From Datisca glomerata (lineage: Eukaryota > Streptophyta > Magnoliopsida > Cucurbitales > Datiscaceae): DNA of 64,000 bases. The stretch spans positions 284,719 through 348,718 of the forward strand of contig QANY01013145.1 in NCBI GenBank assembly GCA_003255025.1, in the 5' to 3' direction. Below, piece by piece: positions 46,759-58,299 of the stretch. The notes beneath the pieces were generated by a model that was not told the DNA's origin, searched no databases, and worked only from the letters and a program-made list of their open reading frames with translations. Numbering within the stretch: position 1 is the stretch's first letter; the number at the start of each line of letters is the position of its first letter. The translations under genes and the position numbers were made by a program.

Positions 46759-47959
46759 TGTTATGAATTTTCTAAAGTTCTAGTGTACACTATCATCATC
46801 AAATAATAAATTTTTTATGAAAATAGAGTATCGTCCACAAGATTGATTAACATTAAAATATTGAAATTCACTATACCTTAATTCTAATTTAGAATGATGA
46901 AAAGTTGGGATTTTTTAATGAAAAATTAAACTAAAAAGATTAATACTGATGAGGAGAATTAATTTAAATTTGACTAGTTAAAAACTCTAGGGTTTTTTAT
47001 TTTACCAAACCAAGCATGCTCAAAATTCTAAATCTCAATCAATCAAGGTTTATTAAATTATTGACAGTGAATTTCTCTAATGTAATTATCAATATTTCTC
47101 AAGCATTGATAACAATGAATCAAAAATACTAATTTCACATCTCTCTCATGATTAAATAAATTGAAACTCATTAAGCACAAGAAATTATAATTGCTACACT
47201 AAATCCATAATTATATTTAACTTATGAACTTATATTGGTGTTATAAACAAAAACAAAATTTAATCGTCAGTTCTCAGTCTCCGAATTGAATCCAAAAGCA
47301 TGCAATGGTTGGCCATATGATCCCACGCATTAAGAATGGATTATAATACTGAATAATACTAAATAAACATTGATTCATTGCAAATCAAAATATATGAATA
47401 ATCATGGTTTGGCTACGTCGTAGCCCTAGATAAGAAAATTAGAACATACTAAAATAAGAAAACATCCTACTGAATTTCATGAACATAGAGAAAAGAGAGA
47501 AGAAAAACTAGATTTTGAGGATCAATTTGAAGTTCAGATCTTGTACCGAGTTCGATCTTCTTGTTCTCCTCTCCAAGAGCTTTCTCCTCACATCCAAAAG
47601 TGTCTAAAACCCTTCAAATATTCTATTTATATATTAGGGTTTGATAAGGATAAAATTGGAGTAAAAATCAGAAATAACAAAATCATTATTGTGCGCAGCG
47701 TTGTGGCACTAAAAGCCAGTGTCACGGCGCTGAAAGCCAGCGTCGCGGCATTGGCGTTCTGGATCTTTTGATGTCGTGCCAGTGTCACGGTGCTGGCTTT
47801 CTGTACAGATTTTTTTGGGCCCAGCGTCGTGACGTTGGCCCTTCTATCCAAATCTGCTTTTTTATCCGTATTTTTATCTTTCAAATTTTTCCAAATCAAT
47901 CCAAATGCACTCGAATATCTTACCTGCAAAATCCGCATTTCGATGAAATGCACTCATCA
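46759..47959 (-). repeat. 3' LTR of the Athila element
   Basis: 1201 bp, starting TGTTATGAATTT and ending CACTCATCA on the plus strand, similar throughout to 56684-57923. It includes a GC-rich patch with AGCGTCGCGGC-type motifs at 47695-47845. Confidence 0.88.
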
Positions 47960-47975
47960 AATACCCCCAAACTTA
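47960..47975 (-). promoter_or_regulatory. Polypurine tract of the Athila element
   Basis: On the minus strand, TAAGTTTGGGGGTAT directly precedes the LTR start TGATGAGTGC. This is the typical Athila arrangement. Confidence 0.8.
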
Positions 47976-49608
47976 ACTTTTTGCTAGTCCTCAAGCAAAA
48001 CAAAACATAAAAAATTAAAACAAGAAGCACTAATTCTGAAAACTGCAGAAAAAATGATGAAATGTTTTGACTAACTAAACATGCCTCAAAGATTTCAAAA
48101 TAACGATAACCCAAGAAAAACTCCTGAATTATGATCATGTAGAATTTCATCACAAATACTAACTTACATTACACCTTGAAAAAATCTCGAGTGGGTGTGC
48201 GTGTCGCCTTAAGTCACCTAACTTCTTAGTCTTAAATGGATTAATACAACCAAGTCTTATAAAAGTGGATCTATTAATCTATTACTAGATTAGGACTCTA
48301 TAGGCCAATTTTTCATGTCACTTTCCACTAATGTAGATAAACCACAATACTTAGGATCAAGAGGAATTTCGTAGGCTTGTAATGATTGGCTAGGGTGTAA
48401 GGTAGGATAAATGTTTCGGCTCAATTTTTACCCACGATCACACATGCATTCTAGGAATCAACGAGTTTAATCCAACTTCTCTTATCACACCCCCAAGCTT
48501 GTCACTTTCCACATCTTGAATTATCAACCATACCCAACCATTCTTCTTATTTTTTTGAATAAATCAAACAAACCCACTAATTCACCTTGAATGTCGTAGC
48601 TCCAAGTATTTTCCTAGAACATCCAAAAACTATGAGTAAAAATGGGTAATAGGTAAAACTTTTTATAAGGTTAGGAAATTATCTTGGGTGATAAAAATGG
48701 CTATTTAGGCTCAAAAGTGATGACTGGGAAGATAATTATGCACAAGTTGGCTTCAAAAGCTCAAACGGTCCAAAGTTGGCCTAAATCATGTCCTAAGTGT
48801 AGTGTAGTCTAAAATTTCACCTCGAGCAAAAATCAAACTAGTTCTAGAGTTTTTATGAGATCATAATGATTTCTTAAGTCACATAAACTTTCTCTAAGCA
48901 AAAAGATAATCAAACGTCCAAGGCTAGGTGTTCAATATGTCAGGAGTCTCTAGTGAAATGTAAATTAGCAAATTGTTCGAACACACAAGAAACACAAAAT
49001 TCATCATTTTATTTCAAAGCTATCAATAATTCAAAACCAATCTCATCATAGGCGTTAGTTTCGTCTACTACAGGTTGTCAATTTTTTAATAAAAAAAGAC
49101 TACAAAGCAAATAAAAAATTGATACTGCAAAGCAAATAAATAAATAAAATAAATAAAAGAAAACAACGATATTAAAAATCACTACCCCCAAAGCTAAAAT
49201 TTGCATTGCCCTAAAAAATGTAAAATAAGCAAGTAAGTGGACTTCCCTGAATGCAAATCAGCCTTCCTCATTGTTGTTCATCTTGTCTCCATATAGTGGT
49301 AAAGGTGGGAAAACCGGTGCTTGTGGAAGTGGGTATAGCGTACCTCTAAAATTCAGTACGCACTCACACATCATTTTATGATAAAGCAGTATGGAATTCA
49401 ACATTGTAATTTTGCATTTAACGTATCTCTTGCTGAACATCACGCAGTTCATTCCTATAGTCATCTGGTCTGGTGTCCATTGAGTTGGCTCTGCTAGACA
49501 ATGATGGATGGTTGATGGCTCTTTGGTGCTGCGGTGCGAAGGACCGGCTCCAGGATTTAGTTCATCGGCTGGATCATTGTACTGGTAAATAGTCGTGGTG
49601 CTAATGGT
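47976..49608. other. Athila 3' untranslated region
   Basis: About 1.6 kb of AT-rich sequence without a coding domain between the third ORF and the PPT. Such a long 3' spacer is usual in Athila elements. Confidence 0.6.
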
Positions 49609-50058
49609 CTACATGGGATGCATTAATGCTTTATAAGGTTCCCATGTGACAGAAACAGTTCTGCACAGTCCAGTGATTAAGCTCGGTACATAAAGTCCAC
49701 CATTTTCAAAAGAGGTACAATTCAAGATGGAGTTGGAGATGATACGTCCTACATCAATGGACATGCCTGTCATTATTGCATAGATTAGGATGGCCCGATC
49801 CTTAGTGATGTCGCTTGTGTGCGACACGGGCATCAGTCGGGCAGCGACAAAGTAATGCCAAGCCTTGGCGTTCTTGTCCAGAGCACTTGCTATGATGTGG
49901 TTAGGTTCCCCGCTAACCATCATCATCCATTGTATCCTAGGCACACATAACGTGTTGATCACTGCATCCAAGTCCACATCCCCTTGTACAAAACTAGAAT
50001 ATTCATCATGCTCAATGCTGGGGAGAGAGTAGTTGATTGTTCTAGAAAAAAAGGACAC
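49609..50058 (-). CDS. Athila third ORF, plant transposon-protein domain (partial)
   Basis: Minus strand, 149 residues without a stop, in the envelope position downstream of integrase. The segment VINTLCVPRIQWMM, then AKAWHYFVAARLMPVSH, SDITKDRAILIYAIMTGMSI and GGLYVPSLITGLC matches the domain known as putative plant transposon protein, common in this ORF of Athila-type elements. Its role is unknown; older literature calls the position env-like. No clear transmembrane segment is visible in this part. The N- and C-terminal parts of the usual longer protein are not open, so it is a remnant with one long intact frame. Confidence 0.7.
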   Translation of the reverse strand: MSFFSRTINYSLPSIEHDEYSSFVQGDVDLDAVINTLCVPRIQWMMMVSGEPNHIIASALDKNAKAWHYFVAARLMPVSHTSDITKDRAILIYAIMTGMSIDVGRIISNSILNCTSFENGGLYVPSLITGLCRTVSVTWEPYKALMHPM

Positions 50059-51320
50059 CCGCCTTGTTTTTACAGAAACGACTCTCTTTTATGAAAGAAT
50101 GTGTTAGCATTAAATTCCTAAACCACATGAACTACACCAGCCTCAGTTGCACAACAAAAATTTAACCAACCCTGCCTCATTATGTCGTTAATCATGGGAA
50201 AGTGTGCAGATTCCATATAAACCCCTCTTTAGAATAATGTGCTTATTAAGAATAATTGTCATCAACTACTCATAAACCGCCGTGCTATCAAAGAAATTTT
50301 GATTATAAGCGGGTGTGGATGGTTATACTCTTTTGATAATGAAATACCACAAATTGAAACAAGCAACAAAATCCAACTCCATACTTATGCCCTAACCCAC
50401 TTAAAGGCACAATCACCACTCAAATCAACAACAAATTCACTAACACTTCATTGAGGAATTTTATTAAACACTTAATGAGCACTCCAAAAGCTTGTGAAGA
50501 AAGTGCCTATATTTGTCCTCAATATACAACCCAAATCAAATGATCTCCACAAGAAACAATTTTAAGCATATAATAACCAGCCGAACCACCACAAAATTCC
50601 AAATACTCAACCCAAAAATCAAATCTCAAGAGTTGTAGACGTACTTTTTAGGAAGACAATATAAACCCTTGGTGGAGAAGAAAAATTCTTTGTTGATGCT
50701 CCAATGCTTCTTCACAAAGCTCCAACCTCCGTCACAGGTGTACTTCCAGCGAACAAAAAATCAGGCCAAAAGATCAATGGATCAATAATGGAGATATTTG
50801 GGTAGAATAGATGTGAGGAAGTAAAAGGGATGAGATCTAGTGAAAGAGATAAAGTGAATAAAGTGTAGGCTTTCGAATTTTCAAATGGAAAATTTGAAAT
50901 TTAGATTTGGGGGATAGGTTAAGAGTTGTAGAGATGAGTTAGGAAAAGAGAAAGATTTTAGGAGATAAGATAGAGGTGGGGGGAGTGGGGTGTTTTAAAA
51001 GGAAAGGGGAGGGAAAAAATTCGCCAGCGTCGTGGCGCTAGGCTAGTGTACTGCAGGCCTGAGATCCAGTGTTGCGACACTAAGCTACTGACCTAGGATG
51101 AACTCATCCCAGATCTTGGCGTCGTGACACTGGCTAGCTATCGTCGCGTCACCAAGCATACTGCCCAATTCTCAAAAAAAAAATTTAAAAAATGAAGAGA
51201 CACCTAAATAAAAATGATAAAAAAATAAAAATAAAATAAAAAGATGTTGATAAAATCGGGTTGCCTCCTGGTAACGCTTGCTTTATTGTCGCATGCCAGA
51301 TGAATTTTTTATGATCAAGG
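50059..51320. other. Athila spacer between integrase and third ORF
   Basis: Includes a GC-rich patch at 51015-51160 with AGCGTCGTGGCGCTAGG-like motifs also found in the LTRs. No further domain recognised. Confidence 0.5.
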
Positions 51321-51329
51321 CGACTCTAA

Positions 51330-52372
51330 CATGACTATGGCCTTTTCTTGATTAATATGATTATCAAAATATGGCTTCACTCGCTATCCATTGACCTTAA
51401 AATTCCTTTTTTATGGATGATGTAGCTCTACTGCGCCATGAGGAAGACTTTTGCTATAATGAATGGACATGACTATCGGGACTTATGCTTTCCTAGAAAT
51501 AACCGAAGTCGGGAATTGTATAGTAACACTTTTTGGCCAGGGAGAAAGTTCCTTTCGAATGATGCGCTTGTCATGCCACTGTCTGGTACGTTCCTTGTTC
51601 ATCCGAGCATTTTCATAAGCACATTGACGTAACTCATCTAATTCATTAAGCTGAAGGCGTCATTTGTCACCGACAGCTTGTAGGTCAAAATTCAGCTTCT
51701 TAATTGCCCAGAATGCTCTATGCTCTAATCCAACTTGTAAATGACATACTTTTCCAAAAAAAACTAATAAGTAAGGAGCCATTACGATCGGTGTTTAAAA
51801 GCATTCTGATATTCCCAAAGAGCATCATCAAGCCGTCTGATATTCCCATAGCTTATATGTGAAATACAGGGTCACATATAAGCTATGGCAATCTTATATG
51901 TGACCCTTTATTTCACTAAAAGAGCTTCAAATTCCTTATTGCAAAAATGTGTACCTTCATCACTTATGATTGCTCATGTGGTTCCAAAACGGGTGAAGAT
52001 ATTTTCTTATAAGAAATTCACAACAACCCTCGAATCATTTATTGGCAGAGCCACTACTTCCACCCACTTGGAGACGTAGTCTACAGCCACTAGAATGTAA
52101 AGGTTGCCTAAATATGGTGGAAAAGGTTCCACGAAGTTGATACCCCATATATAAAAAACTTCTACCTCCAAGATACTATTTAGACGCATTTCATTTCAAT
52201 GTAAAATATTTACAATTCGTTGGCATCAAACGCAAGTAACAACATAAGCATGACCATCCTTGAAAAGAGTAGGCCAATAAAAACCTGATTAAAGAATTTT
52301 AGCGACCGTTAGATTCGTACCAAAATGACCACCATATTCTGAGGAATGACAATGGTGAAGGATACTTGTTTT
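51330..52372 (-). pseudogene. Athila integrase, decayed
   Basis: Minus strand. The core (52007-52189) reads [20 protein letters not shown] and [16 protein letters not shown]; the first catalytic Asp of WGIDF is replaced by Asn. The C-terminal part (51400-51750) reads [20 protein letters not shown] and LNELDELRQCAYENARM, then PHGAVEL and FKVNG. A small duplication near 51835-51900 and several stops interrupt it. Confidence 0.85.
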
Positions 52373-53100
52373 CTATTCCTCTGGGAAACACCGCCTAATG
52401 ATTTGGTCTAGACAATGCTTGTAAAGAAAAGGGTCTTCCCATGAGTAATGCTTCACATCGGATAGAAATTTATTCCTTTGTTGGCTAGATTGATCTAGAG
52501 GGAGTACATTACTAGCCAAGTAATTAACAAAATCAGCAAACCAAGAAAGATTACCATTTCTTAGACCGAAGAGTTGTTCATCCGGGAAAGTTTCTTTGAT
52601 CGAGGGTTCAGTCTTAACATCAATCTCAGCTTGTTCAAATCTAGATAAATGATCGGCTACAAGATTCTTCATGCCTTTGTTATCTCGAATCTCCAAGTCA
52701 AATTCTTGCAACATCAAAACCCATCATATCAAGCGAGGCTTAGCATCCTTCTTCTCAATCAAGTACTTGATGGTGGAGTGGTTGGTGAACACAATGACTT
52801 TAATTCCAACCAAACACGACCTGAATTTTTCAAAAGCAAAAACGACGACCAATAATTCTTTCTTGGTAGTGGCATAATTGAGTTGAGCATCATTGAGTGT
52901 TTTGCTTGCATAATAAATAGCATGAAAAATTTTCCCCTTTCATTGCCCCAAGAAAGCCCCAATAGCATAATCACTAGCATCACACATCAACTTAAACGGC
53001 GAATCCCAATCCGGTGCTATAATTAAATGAGCAGATACCAAAGTTGTCTTCAATAGTGTAAATGCTTTATGACACTCCTCATGAAAATGAAACGGAACAT
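52373..53100 (-). pseudogene. Athila RNase H and tether, decayed
   Basis: Minus strand. [20 protein letters not shown] and [10 protein letters not shown] lie at 52600-52717. The RNase H part (52759-53000) reads in another frame with SDYAIGAFLG- and [16 protein letters not shown] pieces. Confidence 0.8.
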
Positions 53101-53301
53101 CCTTCTCAAGAAGATTACATAGAGGCTTCGTGATCTTCGTGAAAATGAAAATGGTCTCAATTTTTGTACGATCTACTTCAATCCCTTTAGCTGAGACTCG
53201 ATGGCCAAGAACAATGCCCTATTATACCATAAAATGACACTTTTCCCAATTCAAGACCAAGTTTGGTTCTTTACATTGTTCCAACACAAGAGATAAATTT
53301 G

Positions 53302-54235
53302 TCAAACAAGAATCAAATAAGAACCAAAGACTGAGAAATCATCCATAAATACCTCAACGAAGCGCTCCACCATGCCAAAAAAGATTGCCACCATGCACAT
53401 TTGAAACGTTGTTGGTGCGTTACAAAAACCAAACGACATCCGTCTAAACATAAATGTTCCATATGGGCACGTGAATGTCGTTTTCTCTTGATCCTCCAGT
53501 GCTATGGAAATTTGGTTATGACTAGAATAACCATCTAAGAAGAAGTAATATGCATGACGAGCCAATCTGTCAAGCATTTCATCAATAAAAGGCAATGGGA
53601 AGTGATCTTTGCGTGTAGCTTTGTTGAGCTTCTTATAATCAATACATACTCTCCAACCGCTCACTGTTCTCATAAAAATTAATTCATTTTTTCACTGGCA
53701 ACCACTGTCATTCCACCTTTCTTTGGAACAAATTGCACATGATTGACCCAAGCACTGTAAAAAATAGGGTAGATAATACCTGAATCAAGAAACTTCAGCA
53801 CTTCAGCTCTTACCACCTCCTTCATATTTGGATTTACCCGTCGTTGGTGTTCCACAGATGGTCTAAAATTATCCTCCATCAAGATTTTAAGCATGCAAAG
53901 TGATGGGCTAATTCCCCTTATGTATGAGATTGACCACTCTAGGGTCGTTCTGTGCTCTCTCAATACCCTCATGAGTTTATCTTCTTTTCACCATTTAATG
54001 AAGCAGAGATAATGACAGGAAGAGTAGAGGCTTCTCCCAGATAAGCATATCGAAGGTAGGTTGGCAAATGCTTGAGTTCTAACACCGGTGGTTTTTCATT
54101 TGATGACAATTGTCTAGGTTTGCCTTCTCCTAATTCTTCAAAAGGCCTCTTGATGAATATCGGTGCATATGCTTCCAACAGATTCACACACTCCAAATCT
54201 CTGGATCTTCCTAGACAATATCCCCAACTAAACAT
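53302..54235 (-). pseudogene. Athila reverse transcriptase
   Basis: Minus strand. The 123-residue frame 53302-53673 reads SGWRVCIDYKKLNKATRKDH, LDGYSSHNQISIA, TFTCPYGTFMFRRM and the intact catalytic box EVFMDDFSVFG. The upstream part at 53679-53972 (VNPNMKEVVRAEVLKFLDSG) is out of phase by a frameshift near 53675. Motifs match Athila RT closely. It is the best preserved RT in the window, but still broken. Confidence 0.9.
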
Positions 54236-54543
54236 GCTTTCAATGGCTCCATCGGATAGCTTTTCTTAATTGCTTCCTTGATATATCTCTCTATACTATC
54301 TACCCGAAAATAACTATCCACAACATTAGGATATTTCATTGTTTTGAAGACCTTGAAAATCACTTGCTCTTCTTGTACTCTAAGAATAAGCTACCCTTTA
54401 TGCACATCAATAAGAGTTCTCCCCGTAGCTAAGAATGGTCTACCAAGAATAATTAGAATTTCTCGATCTTCATCCATGTCAAGAACAATAAAATCACATG
54501 GGAAGATAAACTTATCCACCTTTACCAAGACATCCTCAATAAT

Positions 54544-54939
54544 TCAAAATGGATATTTGATAGAACGATCAGCTAACAGTAAAGAGATCGTTGTGGGCTT
54601 AATTTTTCCAAGACCTAACTTCTTGTAAACCGAGTAAAGCATCAAGTTAATACTAGCTCCAAGATCACATAGATCCTTTTCAAAATATGAATTGCCAATG
54701 CTGCATGGAATAGTAAAACTCCCATGGTCCTTTAGTTTCGGGGGTAATTTATTCTGCAAGATTGCACGGCACTCCTTAGTAAGTGCGATAGTCTCATACT
54801 CATCTAGCTTTTTCTTGTTTGAGAGAATTTGCTTCGCGAATTTGACATAGCTCGGCATTTGTTCCAAAGCATTGGCAAAATGAATGTTGATATGTAGTTT
54901 CTTAAACACATCAAGAAACTTGGAAAACTTCTTGTTCAA
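54544..54939 (-). pseudogene. Athila protease domain
   Basis: Minus strand, 131 residues. KDHGSFTIPCSIGNSYFEKD, then LCDLGASINLMLYSVYKKLG and ISLLLADRSIKYPF. DLGASI is the Athila version of the aspartic protease active site. It is in one frame with the preceding FLDVFKKLHINIHFANALEQ stretch. Confidence 0.85.
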
Positions 54940-55319
54940 TTTCTTCTTTGGAACTGTTGAGGGTATGGAATTGGTGAAACATACGGTGGAGGATTATTGG
55001 GAAAGAGCTTTGACTTAGGCTTACCTTCCTTTTTTCTGAGCTTTTGGCTAGATCATCACCCATTGTCTCCATTTTTGCTTCAATTGGCTGAGAACTTTCA
55101 ACAGTCACTTTTTGAGGTTCTGCTAACTCCTTGCCACTATGAAGAGTAAGGGCCTTTACTTGCTCTTTTGGATTCTTCTCAATGTTGCTCCGACAGAGAA
55201 CCTTGTGACCTTTTATTGAGTATTTTTGAAAGTTGACCCATTTAAAGCTCCAAAATCCAAATACATGCAGCTTAACTCTGAATACTTGTTTCTTGCCTCC
55301 AAATACTTGTTTCTTGCCT

Positions 55320-56394
55320 CTAAAATGTAGTATATGTTCTTGTCATAAATTGAATGGTATTGACTGTGAGTTGGGCAAGAGCACATTCTAAAGAAAATTT
55401 AGGTTGTTGAGGATGAAACTGAGGCTGAGTAGCCACTGGTGGATTAATCACATTCTGACTATTCTTCCAAAAGAAATTGAGGTGATTTCGCCATCCTTGA
55501 TTGTAGGTATTTGAGAATGGATTATTTTTCCTATTGTAGTTCCCAACAAAGTTAGATTGTTCAGACTGATAAGGAGCAAAAGGATTAACAGCTTGGCATT
55601 TAGTGCCAGAATGAGGCCCATTACATAAGTCACAAACTTCCTGTGTCACATGAAGCATTGGCATTGAAAGAGGTAAATTTCTTTGAAAGTGTAGCTACTT
55701 GAGCTGTGAGAGCAGTAAGTGTATCTATTTCATGAACTCCATGAGTCTTTCTTAGTACATTACGCTCAGTTGGCCATTGATAAGCATTAGCAGCCATTTC
55801 TTCTAGCAAGGCATTAGCATCCTCATGTGTTTTTCCCATTAAAGCATCTCTTGTTGCTCTATCCACTAGTGTCCTTATTGAATTTTCCAAACCATTGTAG
55901 AACGTTTGGGCTTGTAGCCATCCAGGGAGTCTATGATGTGGGCATCCTCTCATCGTCTCTTTAAACCTCTCCCAAGCTTCATAAAGAGACTCCATCTCAT
56001 GTTAGGCAAAAATGGTGATCTCATTCCTCATTTTGGTTGTTTTAGCTGGTGGGAAGAATTTGGCTAAAAATTTCTCAGAGAGGTCATTCCAAGTCGTAAT
56101 CGATCCAGCTTGCAAAGAGTTCAACCAACTCTTAGCTTTATCCTATAGTGAGAAAGGGAATAATCTCAACCTAATTACATCAATTGAGACATTGTTATGT
56201 TTGAATGTCTCACAAATTTTGAAAAAAGTTGCCATGTGAACATTTGGATCATCGTTAGGTAGACCACTGAACAAATTTTCTTGCAACATTTGAATGATAG
56301 CCGGCTTAAACTCAAAATTGTTGGCATTAATAGTAGGGTGCTGAATGGCAGACACACCCTCATTGACCACTAGCATAGAGTAATCTCGAATCAC
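55320..56394 (-). pseudogene. Athila gag, in broken frames
   Basis: Minus strand. Capsid part at 56143-56394 (FEFKPAIIQMLQENLFSGLP, DPNVHMATFFKICETF) and 55630-55995 (LYEAWERFKETMRGCPHHRL, QTFYNGLENSIRTLVD). Zinc knuckle at 55600-55640 with CDLCNGPHSGTKC. At least two frame breaks (near 56000 and 55640) and a stop separate the parts. Confidence 0.88.
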
Positions 56395-56660
56395 CTAGTT
56401 ATTTTGGTTGTTCACAATTTCAGGATTTTGTCTAATATCTTACATGGTTTCTTGAGGTTGTTTAGAAGCTTCTCTCCTCACTTTTCTATTACGACGACAA
56501 GTTCGCTCAATTTCCAAATTTAGGAAAGTCAAATCTTCGCTTCCAAATTTTCTCATACACCTTAGAAAGCGCTTGAAAATTCAAAATAGTAAACAACCGT
56601 GAAAAAAGACTCGAATTAAAATTAAGAATATTTAACTCCAATATTAATAAATAAAATCAT

Positions 56661-56679
56661 TCCCCGACAATGGCGCCAA
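56661..56679 (-). promoter_or_regulatory. Primer binding site of the Athila element
   Basis: On the minus strand, TGGCGCCATTGTCGGGGA follows the 5' LTR after a TTT spacer. This is the characteristic Athila primer site. Confidence 0.85.
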
Positions 56680-56683
56680 AACT

Positions 56684-57923
56684 TATTACGATTTTTTTAA
56701 AGTGCAAGTGTACACTATCGTCGTCAAGTAATAAAATTTCTATGAAAATATAGTATCGTCCATAGGATTGATTAATATTAAATATTGAAATTATATATAT
56801 CTTAATTCTAATTAAGAATGACGAAAAGTTGGAATTTTTGAATGAAAAATTAAAGTAAACAGATTAATACTGATAAGGAGAAATAATTTAAATTTGACTA
56901 GTTAAAAACTCTAGGGCTTTCGATTTCACTAAATCAAACATGCTCTAAATTCCAAATCTCAATCAATGTTTATTAAATTATTGACAGCGAATTTCTCCAA
57001 TATAATTATCAATCTTTCTCAAGCATCGATAATAATGAATCAAAAATAGTAATCTCACATCTCTGTCAAGAGTAAATAAATTGAAACTCATTAAGCACAA
57101 GAAATTATAATTGCTACACTAGATCCATAATTATCTCTAACTTAAGAAATTTTAATGGTGTTATAAACAAGAAAAAATTTAATCATCACTTCTCAGTCTC
57201 ATAATTAAATCTAAAATCATGCAATACTTGGCCAGACAATCACAAGCATTAAGAATGGATTATAACAGTGAATAATACTGAATAAACATCGATTGATTGA
57301 AAATTAAAATATATGAACAATCACAGTTTGGCAACATCGTAGCCCTAGATAAGAAAATTAGAACATACTAAAATAAGAAAATATCCTACTAATATTCATG
57401 AACATAGAGAAAAGAGAGAAGAAAAACTAGATCTTGAAGATCAATTTGAAGTTGAGATCCGTTTCCGGGTTTGATCTTCTTGTTCTCCTCTCCAAAAGCT
57501 TTCTCTTTTGCCTCTCACGTCCAAAAGTGTCTAAAAACCCTCAAAATACTCTATTTATACACTAGGGTTTTATAAGGATAAAATTGGAGAAAAATCAAAA
57601 ATAACAAAATCATTATCACGCCAGCGTCGCGGTGCTGAAACCCACCGTCATGGCGTTGGCGTTCTGGATCTCTTGATGTCACGACGCAAGTTTTATGTGT
57701 AGCTTTTTTTTGGTCTAGTGTCGCGACGCTGGCCCTTCTATCCAAGTTAGCTCTTTTTTTTATCCGTATTTTTGCCTTTCAAATCTTTCCAAATCAATCC
57801 AAATACACTAGAATATCTTACCTATAAAATAAAAGTAAAACAACATATATCAAATAAAATTCAAAGAACCAATAAAATTAAAGTTAAGATTATCTAAAAT
57901 ATGAGTGTGAAATGCATTTATCA
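56684..57923 (-). repeat. 5' LTR of the Athila element
   Basis: 1240 bp, similar to 46759-47959. The GC-rich patch is at 57615-57735. The terminal dinucleotide at the PBS side is mutated. Confidence 0.88.
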
Positions 57924-57992
57924 ACAGTCACTCAACAAATACGAGACGTGGTCGCCTCTTATTGTCTTCACTTTCTCTAGTGACGAGTACTG

Positions 57993-58265
57993 TCATACTT
58001 TATAGAATGTTGAGGGTACAACCTCCATCCTATGGAGCCAGGTTCTTCCCAGGATTGCATTGTACGGGGACGTCATTCCCCGCACCATAAACTCGTTCAT
58101 ATAGTTAAATAGATCCATGTTCACCGGGAGAGTCAGAGCTCCTTCTAAGTAGCTGACGGCTCTGTTGAAACCAATCAACGACTCTAAAGTCCCTTGCAAC
58201 TTTTGATCTCCCATGGACATTTTCTCCATTGCGCTCCCATCATCCACCAAGACCCTCCTCAACAA
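57993..58265 (-). pseudogene. Tat-lineage protease region
   Basis: Minus strand. RRVLVDDGSAMEKM, then LIGFNRAVSYLEGALTLPV and SPYNAILGRTWLHRMEVVPS, is the Tat protease segment (usual VDGGSSADIL and YNAIIGRPTLN). One long frame of 90 residues remains. Beyond it the sequence soon meets the Athila LTR. Confidence 0.85.
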
Positions 58266-58299
58266 GCAGTTTCCAACTTGTATTGAAATGACGAAGGCA

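Larger units (their letters stand above)
46759..57923 (-). mobile_element. Athila-lineage gypsy element, complete in structure
   Basis: LTRs at 46759-47959 and 56684-57923, PPT beside the left LTR and PBS beside the right one, with gag, PR, RT, RNase H, IN and a third ORF in minus orientation. It lies within the Tat element. The two LTRs differ by many substitutions and small indels and the ORFs carry stops, so the insertion is not recent. The flanks (GTGGT left, ACAGT right) are not a clear target duplication. Confidence 0.9.

Noticed and set aside
46754..57928. GTGGT/ACAGT as the target duplication of the Athila element
   Set aside because: Three of five positions fail to match, and shifting the LTR boundary by one or two bases does not help.
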